A stretch of DNA of 64,000 bases from contig JAEUPC010000069.1 in assembly GCA_016789865.1 (NCBI GenBank), positions 16,815 to 80,814 on the forward strand, given 5' to 3'. The notes below the pieces were generated by a model. That model searched no databases and had not been told where the DNA came from. It worked only from the letters and a program-made list of their open reading frames with translations. The DNA is from Rubrivivax sp. Lineage in GTDB: Bacteria > Pseudomonadota > Gammaproteobacteria > Burkholderiales > Burkholderiaceae_C. Shown here in pieces: positions 26,895-35,562 of this stretch (position 1 is the first letter of the stretch; every line of letters starts with the position of its first letter). The translations under genes were made by a program, and so were the position numbers.

Positions 26895-28531
26895 GGAGGC
26901 CCTGCGGCCGCCGCAGCCGTCACCTCGGGTGCCGCCGCCACGGCTGTGGTCAGTTCGCGGCACAGCCGCTCTAGAGCGGCCTCGAGCGCGGCATCACTCC
27001 AGTCGCCATAGCCGAACACCAGGCCGTTGGCGCCACGGTGTGCCCAATGCATGCCCGACAGCGGTTCGAGCACCAGGCCGTGGGCGCGCAGCCGGCGCAG
27101 CCAGTCGATGTCGGTGGCGGGCGGGCGGCGGCTCGCTGAGGCGTCCGAGGCCGGGGCCACCGCACGGCCATCGGCCAATGAGGCCTGCGAGGCCAGCGCG
27201 TCCAGGTGCAGGCACACCGTCGGCACCGGCGTCAGCGGCTCGGCGCGCACCCCGGGTGGCAGCCGGTCGATGAGCAGTTGCTGCACGCGCCGGCGCCGCC
27301 GCGCATAGCGCTCGCGCAGCGCCAGGATGCGTTCCAGCAGGTGGCCGCGGTCGATGAACTCGGCCAGCGCCCACTGCGTGGCCGCCGGCGCGCGCGGCCC
27401 CCACAGCGTGATGGCTTCGGCAAAGGCCCCCACCAGCGCCTGCGGCACCACCAGGTAGCCCAGGCGCAACGACGGGAACATCACGCTCTCGAAGGTGCCC
27501 AGCAGGAACACGCGCTCGCGGTCGCGCCGCGCCAGCGCCGGCGGCTGCACCTCGCGCGGCCACAACTCGTCGTTGAAGTGGCCCTCGACGATCCAGCGGC
27601 CTTCGCGCCGCGCCCATTCGATCAGCTCGTCGCCGCGCGCCGCCGTCGTGCGGCGGCCCAGCGGGTAGTGGCCCAGCGGGTGCAGGTACGCCAGCGTGGC
27701 GGCCGGGTCGCGCCGGCGCGCCTGGGCGACGTCGAAGCCGTGCGCGTCCAGCGGCACGGCGGTGACGCGCGCGCCCAGGCTCTCCAGCAGGCTGGGCAGC
27801 GTCGGGTGCGTGGGCTCCTCCACCCACATCGAGCCGCCCGGCGGCATCAACAACCGCACGAGCAGGTTCAAGCCCTCGGCAGGGCTGGCCACGATCAACA
27901 CCTGCTCGGCGCGGCACGGCACGCCGCGCATCACGCCGAGGTGGCGCGCCACCGCCTCGCGCAGCGCCGGCAGACCGGTGGCCGGTGCGCCGGCCAGCAA
28001 GGCGCGCTGGCGCTCCGAGGCCGCAGCCACCAGCAGCCGGCGCCACAGCGCGAGCGCAAAGCCGTCGATGTCGATGGCGCGCGGGTGCAACGGCGGCGGG
28101 CGCTGCGAGGTGAAGGCGCATTCCAGCCGCATCGGTGCGGTGCCGGGCGCGAGCCCCATGCGGGCGGCCTGCGCGAGCACGTGGTGCGCCAGGTCGCTCG
28201 GCTCGCGGGGCGGCGGCGGCGTGGCGGCGCGCGCCGCCCGCCAGGCACCGGCACGGCGCGGCTCGACGTAGGTGCCGTCGCCGACGCGGCGGCGGATCAG
28301 CCCTTCCAGCTGCAACTGCGCAAACGCCTCGTCCACGGCGCCACGCGCCAGCCCCCAGTCCATCGCGAGTTGCCGGGCCGAGGGCAGGCGGTCACCGACC
28401 GCCAGCGCCCCGCCGTCGATGGCGTGGCGGATGGCGCGATAGACCCGCTCGCGCTGCGGGCGCGGCCGCGCCCCGGCCTCGTCCTGCACGGGTTGGATGA
28501 ACACGCCGCTGGCTGGCTTGCTCACGATCAC
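26867..28531 (-). CDS. MocR-type GntR regulator with pseudo-aminotransferase domain (1)
   Basis: This 554-residue MocR/PdxR-type fusion has a GntR winged helix at ~24-90 (RERVYRAIRHAIDGGAL, GDRLPSARQLAMDWGLARG, GLIRRRVGDGTYVEP) and a fold-type I aminotransferase domain at ~140-540. In active members the PLP Schiff-base lysine is in GTFSK. Here the segment is GTFESVMFPSLRLGY, putting Ser349 at the lysine position. The usual EDDYD is EGHFND. The domain therefore probably cannot bind PLP covalently and would act as a sensor for another ligand or a structural dimeriser. It is 105 bp from a second protein of the same kind and converges on regulator A with overlapping ends. Target genes are unknown. 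Confidence 0.85.
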   Translation of the reverse strand: MIVSKPASGVFIQPVQDEAGARPRPQRERVYRAIRHAIDGGALAVGDRLPSARQLAMDWGLARGAVDEAFAQLQLEGLIRRRVGDGTYVEPRRAGAWRAARAATPPPPREPSDLAHHVLAQAARMGLAPGTAPMRLECAFTSQRPPPLHPRAIDIDGFALALWRRLLVAAASERQRALLAGAPATGLPALREAVARHLGVMRGVPCRAEQVLIVASPAEGLNLLVRLLMPPGGSMWVEEPTHPTLPSLLESLGARVTAVPLDAHGFDVAQARRRDPAATLAYLHPLGHYPLGRRTTAARGDELIEWARREGRWIVEGHFNDELWPREVQPPALARRDRERVFLLGTFESVMFPSLRLGYLVVPQALVGAFAEAITLWGPRAPAATQWALAEFIDRGHLLERILALRERYARRRRRVQQLLIDRLPPGVRAEPLTPVPTVCLHLDALASQASLADGRAVAPASDASASRRPPATDIDWLRRLRAHGLVLEPLSGMHWAHRGANGLVFGYGDWSDAALEAALERLCRELTTAVAAAPEVTAAAAAGPPHHPVGENA

Positions 28532-28636
28532 CTCCTGCGCCGACCGGCCCGGCGCGCAAGGCGCGCGCCGCGGTTCAGTGTGCGCCCGCCGCGCGGCGAC
28601 GGGGCGGCCCTGCGACAGGACGACCGGGCGGGCGCT

Positions 28637-30499
28637 TCAGCCACGGCCTGGCGTGACGGGCGCGACGGCAGGGTGCGGTCGCCGGACTGCGCCCGCGCGT
28701 TTCGGGCCGCTGCCTCCGGGCTGGCGCAGCGCCTGGCGGATGTGCGCCCCGGCCAGCCCCAGGCCGGCGTCGATGCGCTGCTCGTCGTCGGCGCCATAGC
28801 CGAACACCACGCCGCCGGTGCCGCGCTGCGGCCAGAAGTAAGGGCTCAACATCTCCACGCCGAAGCCGGCGGCGGCCAGGCCCTGCACCAGCGGCTCGTC
28901 GTCGCATCCGGCAGGCAGGTGCAGGCAGCCGTGCGTGCCGCCCAGCAACGGCCCCAGGCGCACTTCGGCCGGCAGGTGCCTCAGCACCGCGGCCAGCACC
29001 GCGTTGCGCCGGCTGCGGTACACCTCGCGCATGCGCCGCAGGTGCGTGCCGAGGTGGCCGGCGCCGATGAAGGCAGCCAGCGCCTGCTGCGGCGCCAGCG
29101 GCGGGTGGTCGCCGAACAGCCCGCGCACGGCGGTGAACGCCGGCACCAGGCGCGGCGGCACCACCAGGTAGGAAAGACGCAGGCCCGGAAACATCAGGCC
29201 GTTGAAGGTGCCCAGGAACAGCACCTGGCCGTCGTCGTGGACGCCCGCGCGCATGAGCGCCGGCGGCACCGCACCGTCGTGCACCACCTCGCCCAGGTGG
29301 TCGCCCTCGATCACCCAGGCGCGGCAGGCCTCGGCCCAGGCCAGCAGCGCGGTGCGGCGCACGGCCGACAGCCGCGCGCCGGTGGGGTACTGGTTCAGCG
29401 GGTGCAGGTAGATCAGCGACGGGCGCGCGCACTCGCGGCGCGCCGCTTCCACGTCGAGCCCGTCGTCGTCGACCGGCGCGCCACGCAGGTCCAGCGGCGG
29501 CAGGCCCACCGTGCGCGCGATGCTCATGTACCCGGGGCGCTCGACGACCACGCTGTCGCCCGGCTCCAGCAGCACGCGCACCACCAGGTCCAGCGCCTGC
29601 AGCGGGCCGTTCAGGATCAACACCTGCTCGGGCCGGCACTCGATGGCGCGGGTCAGCGCCAGGTGTCGAGCCGTTGCCTCGCGCAGCGCGGGCCAGCCGC
29701 CGGGCAGCCCGTAGCACAGGCTTGCGCGGTCGGCCTCGGCATGCGCCGTGCCGAGGCAGCGGCGCCAGGCAGCCAGCGGGAAGAACGCCGTGTCGGGCAC
29801 GCGCGGGTTGAGCCACAGAGTGCGGGACGTCGGCGCTGTGCCGCCGGTGGCCGCGGCGGCCGCAGTGCCTTCGCCAGCCGGCAGGGCCACCTCGCCGACC
29901 TGCCCCCCCAGGGCGGGCTGCCGGCCCAGGCGCAGCAGCGGGGCCAGCGCATGCAGCGCTTCGCCGGGGCGCGGGGCCAACGCCGCGCGGCCGCTCACTT
30001 CGCGCACCATGCCCGGCGGCAGGCGCCGCGCGACGAAGCTGCCCCGGCCGACCCGGCGTTCGAGCAGCCCTTCGCGCGCCAGCCGCTTGAGCGCCTGGTC
30101 GACCGCGCCGCGGGCCACGCCCCAGCCGCGGCTGAGCTCGCGCGCCGAGGGCAGCCGCAACCCCGGCCACAGCAGCCCTTCGACGATGGCGCCGGAGGCG
30201 TGGCGGTAGACCCAGGTGCGCGCGTCGGTGTCCGCGGCGGTTTCGCCGTCGTCGGCGGCTGGCGCAGGGTGGGCTTGCAGGAAGGCCGCCGGCACGCCAG
30301 CGCTTGTGCCACCGCCCCCGGCAGCGGCCGCATCCGCGGCGCCAGCCCGGCGGCGGGGCCGCGGCGCCGCTTCCGGCGCCGCGTGGCGCAGCGTGTGGCC
30401 GTTGTCGCGTTCCACGCGCACGGCCCGATGGCCGGTGTCGCCGCCGGTGGCAGCGGTCTGCCGGGGCGTCGCGCGGCGTGGCACAGCGTCGGCACTCAT
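28637..30499 (-). CDS. MocR-type GntR regulator with pseudo-aminotransferase domain (2)
   Basis: This protein of about 620 residues is a second MocR-type fusion. A basic, Ala-rich N-terminal extension of ~90 residues, absent from paralogue 1, precedes the GntR winged helix (ARTWVYRHASGAIVEGLLW, LPSARELSRGWGVARGAVDQ, GLLERRVGRGSFVARR). The aminotransferase domain has SLCYGLPGGWPALREA and LIYLHPLNQYPTGARLS. The lysine segment reads GTFNGLMFPGLRLSY, with Gly434 at the PLP-lysine position, and EDDYD is replaced by EGDHLG. Like paralogue 1 it should not carry PLP as an aldimine. The start may also be three codons upstream at 30508. It is divergent from regulator B across about 100 bp, a likely autoregulatory region. 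Confidence 0.84.
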   Translation of the reverse strand: MSADAVPRRATPRQTAATGGDTGHRAVRVERDNGHTLRHAAPEAAPRPRRRAGAADAAAAGGGGTSAGVPAAFLQAHPAPAADDGETAADTDARTWVYRHASGAIVEGLLWPGLRLPSARELSRGWGVARGAVDQALKRLAREGLLERRVGRGSFVARRLPPGMVREVSGRAALAPRPGEALHALAPLLRLGRQPALGGQVGEVALPAGEGTAAAAATGGTAPTSRTLWLNPRVPDTAFFPLAAWRRCLGTAHAEADRASLCYGLPGGWPALREATARHLALTRAIECRPEQVLILNGPLQALDLVVRVLLEPGDSVVVERPGYMSIARTVGLPPLDLRGAPVDDDGLDVEAARRECARPSLIYLHPLNQYPTGARLSAVRRTALLAWAEACRAWVIEGDHLGEVVHDGAVPPALMRAGVHDDGQVLFLGTFNGLMFPGLRLSYLVVPPRLVPAFTAVRGLFGDHPPLAPQQALAAFIGAGHLGTHLRRMREVYRSRRNAVLAAVLRHLPAEVRLGPLLGGTHGCLHLPAGCDDEPLVQGLAAAGFGVEMLSPYFWPQRGTGGVVFGYGADDEQRIDAGLGLAGAHIRQALRQPGGSGPKRAGAVRRPHPAVAPVTPGRG

Positions 30500-30605
30500 G
30501 CGGGCCATTCTGCGCGCCGCCTGCGGGCCAAGACAACTTGGCACGCGCGCACGGCCATCAATGGTCCTTGTGGCCGGTGCGGGCTGCGCCGGAAGATTGC
30601 CAACG

Positions 30606-31472
30606 ATGGAACTGAGCAGCCACGTCGGCCCCTCGCTGGCCTGGAAGTTCGCGCATGGCGGCGGACCCGCCACCACACCGCAGACCGCACCAAGGCCCGG
30701 CGGCGCCGAACCCGAGTTCGACACGCCGGCCGCCGGCGGCAAGGCCACCGGCGCCGAGCCGGCCCAGCTGCTGTTGTTCGTCGGCGAGGCCATCCGGCCC
30801 GACGCCGCGCTGGCCTCGCTGCTGGCGCGCGAGGGCCTGCGTTGCCTGGGCCTGCCCGGGGCCGAGCAGGCGCTGCGCGCGGCGTCGCTGGCCCGCTTCG
30901 ACGCCGTGCTGATCGACGCCCGGCTGGTCGACGGGCGCGGCGCGCGAGCCATCGAGACGCTGGCTTCCACCCACCGCTGCCCGGTGATCGTGCTGGCCGA
31001 CGAGCCCGACGAGGTTGACGAGATCATGGCGCTGGAGTTCGGCGCCGACCTGTACCTGGCACGCCCGCTGCCCCCGCGCCGGCTGCGCGCGCATCTGGCC
31101 GCGCTGCTGCGCCGGCGCACGGCCGCGTCGCTTGCCCCGGGTGTTCCGGGCACCGTGTGCGCTGCCGGCTGGATGCTGGACGTGCCGCAGCAGCGGCTGT
31201 CTCGCGGCACCACGGCGCTGCGCCTGACTCCGGCGCAGACCGCGCTGCTGAACTGCCTGATGTCGGCCGCCGGCGCCATCGTGCCCGCCGAGACCCTGCT
31301 CGCGGTGCTGCCCGGGCTGGACCCGGCCCGACCCGGCAGCCTGCGCATCCACGTGCACCGGCTGCGCCAGCGGCTGCGTGACGAAGGCGCCGAGGCGCTG
31401 CGGCTGGAAGCCGTGCGCGGCAGCGGCTACGCGCTGGTGGTGCCGGCGCAGCCGCTGGAGCAGGCGGCCTGA
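30606..31472 (+). CDS. OmpR-type winged-helix regulator with atypical receiver (regulator B)
   Basis: This 288-residue protein has a receiver domain at ~54-175 and an OmpR-type winged helix at ~185-285 (LRLTPAQTALLNCLMSAAG, LRIHVHRLRQRLRDEG, LRLEAVRGSGYALVV). The receiver keeps a plausible phospho-acceptor in AVLIDARLVDGRGA. The N-terminal acidic pair is missing (LLLFVGEAI) and the conserved Lys near the end is Arg (LARPLPPRR). Phosphorylation is therefore doubtful, and no histidine kinase is adjacent. The N-terminal 50 residues are Gly/Pro-rich. It resembles regulator A in layout and is divergent from MocR paralogue 2. The start was taken at MELSSHVG; an in-frame ATG at 30561 is also possible. 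Confidence 0.75.
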   Translation: MELSSHVGPSLAWKFAHGGGPATTPQTAPRPGGAEPEFDTPAAGGKATGAEPAQLLLFVGEAIRPDAALASLLAREGLRCLGLPGAEQALRAASLARFDAVLIDARLVDGRGARAIETLASTHRCPVIVLADEPDEVDEIMALEFGADLYLARPLPPRRLRAHLAALLRRRTAASLAPGVPGTVCAAGWMLDVPQQRLSRGTTALRLTPAQTALLNCLMSAAGAIVPAETLLAVLPGLDPARPGSLRIHVHRLRQRLRDEGAEALRLEAVRGSGYALVVPAQPLEQAA

Positions 31473-31531
31473 GGGCGCGCCGCGCCCGCCCCCGTGGCGC
31501 GCGCGGCGCTTGGCGAGCAGACGAAGCGACG

Positions 31532-31548
31532 GGCGGGGCGACCCCGCC
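31532..31548. terminator. Hairpin between convergent regulator B and TonB receptor genes
   Basis: A perfect 7-bp stem, GGCGGGG and CCCCGCC, with a three-base loop lies in the 104-bp gap between two converging genes. It lacks a T-tract on either side, so termination is only suggested by position. The 3' flank carries repeated GCCCC runs. Confidence 0.3.
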
Positions 31549-31576
31549 TCGGCTCGCCCCGCCCCGCCCCGTTCGA

Positions 31577-34420
31577 TCAGAACTTCAACGACGCGCTCAG
31601 GTAGACCACCCGCCCGCGCGGGTCGTATTGGGTGATGTCGTAGCCGGCCTGGAACTGGTTGCTGGTCGGAATGAACAGCGGCGGATCCTTGTCGAACAGG
31701 TTGCGCGCCCCGAGCGCCAGCTTCAGGTTCTTGATGCCGGTCCAGGCCACCTGCGCGTCGTAGATCGACTGCGCCGGCACGCGGTGCTCGTTGCCGTTCA
31801 GGTCGTTGCCGTCGCGGTAGCCGTGGGTGTAGTTCTGCGCGAAGGTGACCGCCCAGCCCGCCATCGACCAGGTGGCGCTCAGGTAGTGCTTCCAGCGCAG
31901 CACGACACCGTCGACGACGCTGCTGTTGGTGCTGAGCACCGGGTCGCCGTTGGGGCCCTCGACGATGGTGCCGACCTTGCGCGAGACGGCACCGCCCGGG
32001 CTCGTCTGGTCGAACTGGATGAAGTACGTGCCCGCCAGTCCCAGGTCCAGCCGGCTGCCGCCCAGCGCCATGCGGTACGAGGCGTCCAGGTCGATGCCGC
32101 GCGCCTTGGCGCTGCCCACGTTCTGCAGCACCTGGATGATCGACTCGATGTCGTTGGTGCCCGGGGTCAGCGTCACCAACCCCGCGAACGCCGGGTCGCC
32201 GCCGCGGAAGCGCGACACCACTTCCTGCGCCGAGGGCAGCGCGATGATGTCCTTGACGCGGAACTGGAAGTAGTCGATGCCTACCGTCAGGTCGCGCGTG
32301 GGCTGCAGCACGACGCCCAGCGACGCCTGCTCGGACTTCTCGGGCTTGAGCGCCGGGTTGCCGCCGGTCAGCGAATTGACCTGCAGGTCGGTCTGGCCGG
32401 TGCCGCCGGGGCCGTCGTCGTTGAACTGCTCCGACGAGCCGAGCGTCTGCGGCTGCCACAGGTCGATCAGCGTGGGCGCCCGGAAGCCCGTGCCCACCGA
32501 GCCGCGCACCACCACTTCGCGCTGCGGCTGGTAGCGCAGCGATGCCTTGTAGGTCGATGAACTGCCCACGTCGTTGTAGCGGTCGTAGCGCGCCGCCACG
32601 CTGCCTTCCAGGCCCTTGGCGATGGGCACGACGAGTTCACCGAACGCCGAGCCGATCTTGCGGTCGCGGTCCACCGGCGGCGTGGCGCCGCCCAGGCCGG
32701 CGATGTCGCCGGTGCCCAGGGCCGGGCTCGGCGTGGTGACCAGCGACTCCTCGCGCGCCTGCAGCCCCGCGGCATACTGCAGCGGCCCCGCGGGCAGCGT
32801 GGCGATCTCGCCGGCGAGCCGGCCGTCCACCGAGGTGCTCTTGGACTCGGCGTCCAGCGTGCCGCCCACGTACTTGGCGCCCGAGGCCGCCAGCGCCGTG
32901 TTGAAGGCCGCCGATTGGGTCAGCGACCACGGGTTGTAGTCGCTGGTCGGCGCGTTCACGACGCGTGCGAACGCCACCTGGGAGAAGTAGCCGTCGGTGG
33001 CCTTGCCGGCGAGCTTGTTCTGGTTCTGCGTGGCCGCCAGTTCCCAGTCCTGGCCGGCCAGCGCGCCGCGCAGGCCCAGCGACAGCCGGGTCTGCGTGGA
33101 GGTGTCTTCGGTCGTGCGGTCACCGAAGTCGAACACGCGCGCCGTCACCGCCAGCGGCTGCCCGACGAGCGCACCGAAGCCCTGCGCAGTGAGGTAGTTG
33201 GCCGCGATGCTGTAGTTCGGGTTGGTCGGCCGGATGACCAGCGCCGGCTCAACGCCCTGCTGTGCGAAGAGGGCATCGGTGACCATGAAGCTGCGCCGCA
33301 TCGGGCTGGGCTGGAACTGCTGCGTGACGATGTTGCGCGAGTACAGCAGGTCGGCGAAACCTTCGAGGTTGTCGGTGAACGCGACGGTGAAGTTGCCGGT
33401 CAGCGCCGTGGCCTCGGACTTGGGCACCAGCCCGACGAATGCGTTGCTGTCGAAGGTGCAGAACGGCGCCGCGTTGCTGGTCAGCGTCGCGTCCCGGTAC
33501 ATGTTGATCTGCGCGCACTGGTTGGTCGCCGCGAGCGGATTGCCGTAGCCGGTGCCCGGGCTGTTGCCGAAGCCGGCCTGGCGCCCGGGGGTGTTGCCGA
33601 TCACGTTTTCGGCTGCCGCCGAGAACGGCGCGCCGGTGCCGAGGTTGTAGCCGCCCTCGATGTTGCCCTGGCCCGTGGCAGCCGCCGAGATGAACGGCAG
33701 CACGTTGCCGGTCTTGGCGAAGTCGCGCTCGCGCGCGAACAGCGCCGCTTCCTTCTGGTACGACAGCGAGACGGTGGCGTTGAAGCGGTCCTTGGAGCGG
33801 TCACCGAAGCCGGCCACCAGGCTCATGCGCTGGCTGTCGCCGCCGCCGCTGCGCGTGGGCTGGTTGAAGGTGCCCGCCACCTCCACGCCCTGGAAGCCCT
33901 TCGAGAGGATGAAGTTGACGACGCCGCCGATGGCGTCGGAGCCGTAGAGACTGGAGGCACCGTCCTTCAGCACCTCCACGCGTTCCACCGCGGCCAGCGG
34001 GATGGCGTTCACGTTCACCGAGGCACCGTTGCCACCGGCGAACGCGGCCAGCCGGCGGCCGTTGACGAGCACCAGCGTGCGGTCTTCGCCCAGGCCCCGC
34101 AGCGACACCGAGGACAGGCCGTAGGTCGAGTTGCCCGCGCCGGTGGCATTGGTGATCGCGCCTTGCGAAGACACCGCCGGCAGCGCCTGCAGCAACTGCT
34201 CGACGGTGGTGACACCGGTGCGCGCGATGTCCTCGCGCCGCAGGATCTGCACCGGCAGCGCGGTTTCGGCATCGAGCCGGCGGATCGCCGAGCCGGTGAT
34301 CTCGATGCGCTGGTCCTGTGCGTGCGCGGGCAGGCCCGGCACGGCGAACAGGCCGGCCACGGCACCGGTGCCCACAGCCAGGCGCACGGCGGCTTGCAGC
34401 GGGTTCAGACGAAAGTTCAT
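31577..34420 (-). CDS. TonB-dependent outer-membrane receptor
   Basis: This 947-residue outer-membrane active importer has a signal peptide at residues 1-34 (AVGTGAVAGLFAVPGLPAHA) followed by the TonB-box-like start QDQRIEITGSAIRR. The plug domain shows TALPVQILRREDIARTGV, SVSLRGLGEDRTLVLVNGRR and VERVEVLKDGASSLYGSDAIGGVVNFI. The remaining ~700 residues are a 22-strand barrel with FRAPTLIDLW and NPALKPEKSEQASLGVV, ending in SASLKF with the terminal Phe needed for outer-membrane assembly. The type resembles receptors for siderophores, vitamins or carbohydrate-like ligands, and the substrate is unknown. An AGGAG ten bases before the ATG fixes the start. It lies next to the four-regulator cassette. 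Confidence 0.95.
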   Translation of the reverse strand: MNFRLNPLQAAVRLAVGTGAVAGLFAVPGLPAHAQDQRIEITGSAIRRLDAETALPVQILRREDIARTGVTTVEQLLQALPAVSSQGAITNATGAGNSTYGLSSVSLRGLGEDRTLVLVNGRRLAAFAGGNGASVNVNAIPLAAVERVEVLKDGASSLYGSDAIGGVVNFILSKGFQGVEVAGTFNQPTRSGGGDSQRMSLVAGFGDRSKDRFNATVSLSYQKEAALFARERDFAKTGNVLPFISAAATGQGNIEGGYNLGTGAPFSAAAENVIGNTPGRQAGFGNSPGTGYGNPLAATNQCAQINMYRDATLTSNAAPFCTFDSNAFVGLVPKSEATALTGNFTVAFTDNLEGFADLLYSRNIVTQQFQPSPMRRSFMVTDALFAQQGVEPALVIRPTNPNYSIAANYLTAQGFGALVGQPLAVTARVFDFGDRTTEDTSTQTRLSLGLRGALAGQDWELAATQNQNKLAGKATDGYFSQVAFARVVNAPTSDYNPWSLTQSAAFNTALAASGAKYVGGTLDAESKSTSVDGRLAGEIATLPAGPLQYAAGLQAREESLVTTPSPALGTGDIAGLGGATPPVDRDRKIGSAFGELVVPIAKGLEGSVAARYDRYNDVGSSSTYKASLRYQPQREVVVRGSVGTGFRAPTLIDLWQPQTLGSSEQFNDDGPGGTGQTDLQVNSLTGGNPALKPEKSEQASLGVVLQPTRDLTVGIDYFQFRVKDIIALPSAQEVVSRFRGGDPAFAGLVTLTPGTNDIESIIQVLQNVGSAKARGIDLDASYRMALGGSRLDLGLAGTYFIQFDQTSPGGAVSRKVGTIVEGPNGDPVLSTNSSVVDGVVLRWKHYLSATWSMAGWAVTFAQNYTHGYRDGNDLNGNEHRVPAQSIYDAQVAWTGIKNLKLALGARNLFDKDPPLFIPTSNQFQAGYDITQYDPRGRVVYLSASLKF

Positions 34421-34731
34421 GGCGAGTTGACTCCTGCGAGTTGGTTGGCCGCCGGCACCACACGAGCGCCGGTCTGACGTGCAGGCAATCTAGGCAGCGC
34501 CGGACGATGCCGCTGCAGCAGCGGGTGGCGGCGCTGCGGCAGCACGCGATGCGCCGGCGCGGCCCATCGCGGCAGGCCTCGAAGCGGGTCGCGGCGCGAC
34601 CGGCCGCGACAATTGCGCGCTCGGCGCACGGGCCGGGCGGCTAGCATCGGCGCTCAGGACTTTCCCGCGGCTGTGGTGGGCGGGCGACATGCCCCGAACC
34701 GAACTGCCGCGGCCAGCACGGAACCCCGCCC
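34421..34731. promoter_or_regulatory. 311-bp divergent region between the TonB receptor and Anbu genes
   Basis: No gene is apparent. It holds the receptor's ribosome binding site (AGGAG on the minus strand, 34431-34435), an inverted repeat GTCGCGG/CCGCGAC at 34588-34594 and 34604-34610, and a TAGCAT hexamer at 34642-34647 that could be a -10 element for the Anbu gene. I see no Fur-box-like AT-rich sequence. Confidence 0.4.
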
Positions 34732-35562
34732 ATGACCTACTGCGTCGGCATCAAGCTCAACGCCGGCCTCGTGTTCCTTTCGGACTCGCGCACCAACGCG
34801 GGCCTGGACGCGATCAGCACCTTCCGCAAGATGATGATCTACGAGAAGCGCGGCGACCGTTTCATGGTCATGCTCTCCGCGGGCAACCTCAGCATCAGCC
34901 AGAGCGTGCGCGAGATCCTGCAGGTGGAGAAGATCCCCGCCGCCGAGCCCGGCCACGAGCCCATCACCATCTGGAACGCCACCAGCATGTTCGACGCCAC
35001 CCGCGTGCTGGGCAGCGCGGTGCGGCGCGTGTACCACCAGGACGCGCCGTCGTTGAAGAACACCGGCGTCGACTTCAACGCCAGCATGATCTTCGGCGGT
35101 CAGATCAAGGGCGAGGCGATGCGCCTGTTTCTCGTCTACAGCGCCGGCAACTTCATCGAGGCCACGCGCGAGACCTGCTTCTTCCAGATCGGCGAGAGCA
35201 AGTACGGCAAGCCGATCCTCGACCGCGTGCTCACGCCCACCACGGGCCTGGACGAAGCGGCCAAGTGCGCGCTGGTGTCGATGGACAGCACACTGAAGTC
35301 GAACCTCTCGGTGGGCCCGCCGCTCGACCTGCTGGTCTACCGCGAGGGCAGTTTCTTCAGCGACGACCACGTCTGCGTCGACGAGGCCAACCCGTATTTC
35401 CAGATGATCCGCAACACCTGGGGCCAGCGCCTGCGCGAGGTGTTCGAGAGCATCGACGACCCGCGCTGGGACGGCGGCGACACGGCGCACCCGCTGCGCG
35501 CGGCCAGCGCGCGGCACGAGCCGATGCGCAAGATCACGCACCCCGGCGAGCGCATCGTCTGA
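34732..35562 (+). CDS. Anbu proteasome-type N-terminal-nucleophile protease
   Basis: This 276-residue protein is Anbu (bacterial proteasome homologue), the ancestral-beta-subunit relative of HslV. It begins MTYCVGIKLNAGLVFLSDSR, so removal of Met exposes the catalytic Thr. Asp17, Arg19 and Lys32 (mature numbering, in SDSR and TFRKM) are the expected active-site partners. Further family segments are GDRFMVMLSAGNLSISQSV, NASMIFGGQIKGE and YGKPILDRV. Anbu genes usually sit with an alpha-E domain protein, a circularly permuted ATP-grasp protein and a transglutaminase. None of these is adjacent here. Its stop overlaps the start of an alpha/beta hydrolase gene by one base (TGATG). Confidence 0.92.
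   Translation: MTYCVGIKLNAGLVFLSDSRTNAGLDAISTFRKMMIYEKRGDRFMVMLSAGNLSISQSVREILQVEKIPAAEPGHEPITIWNATSMFDATRVLGSAVRRVYHQDAPSLKNTGVDFNASMIFGGQIKGEAMRLFLVYSAGNFIEATRETCFFQIGESKYGKPILDRVLTPTTGLDEAAKCALVSMDSTLKSNLSVGPPLDLLVYREGSFFSDDHVCVDEANPYFQMIRNTWGQRLREVFESIDDPRWDGGDTAHPLRAASARHEPMRKITHPGERIV

Noticed and set aside
23088-26963. A 1291-codon minus-strand frame across mutS and regulator A
   Set aside because: Antisense of an unmistakable MutS; no domain of its own.
27206-31018. A 1270-codon plus-strand frame across both MocR genes
   Set aside because: It is the reverse of two clear MocR proteins and has shadow-type composition.
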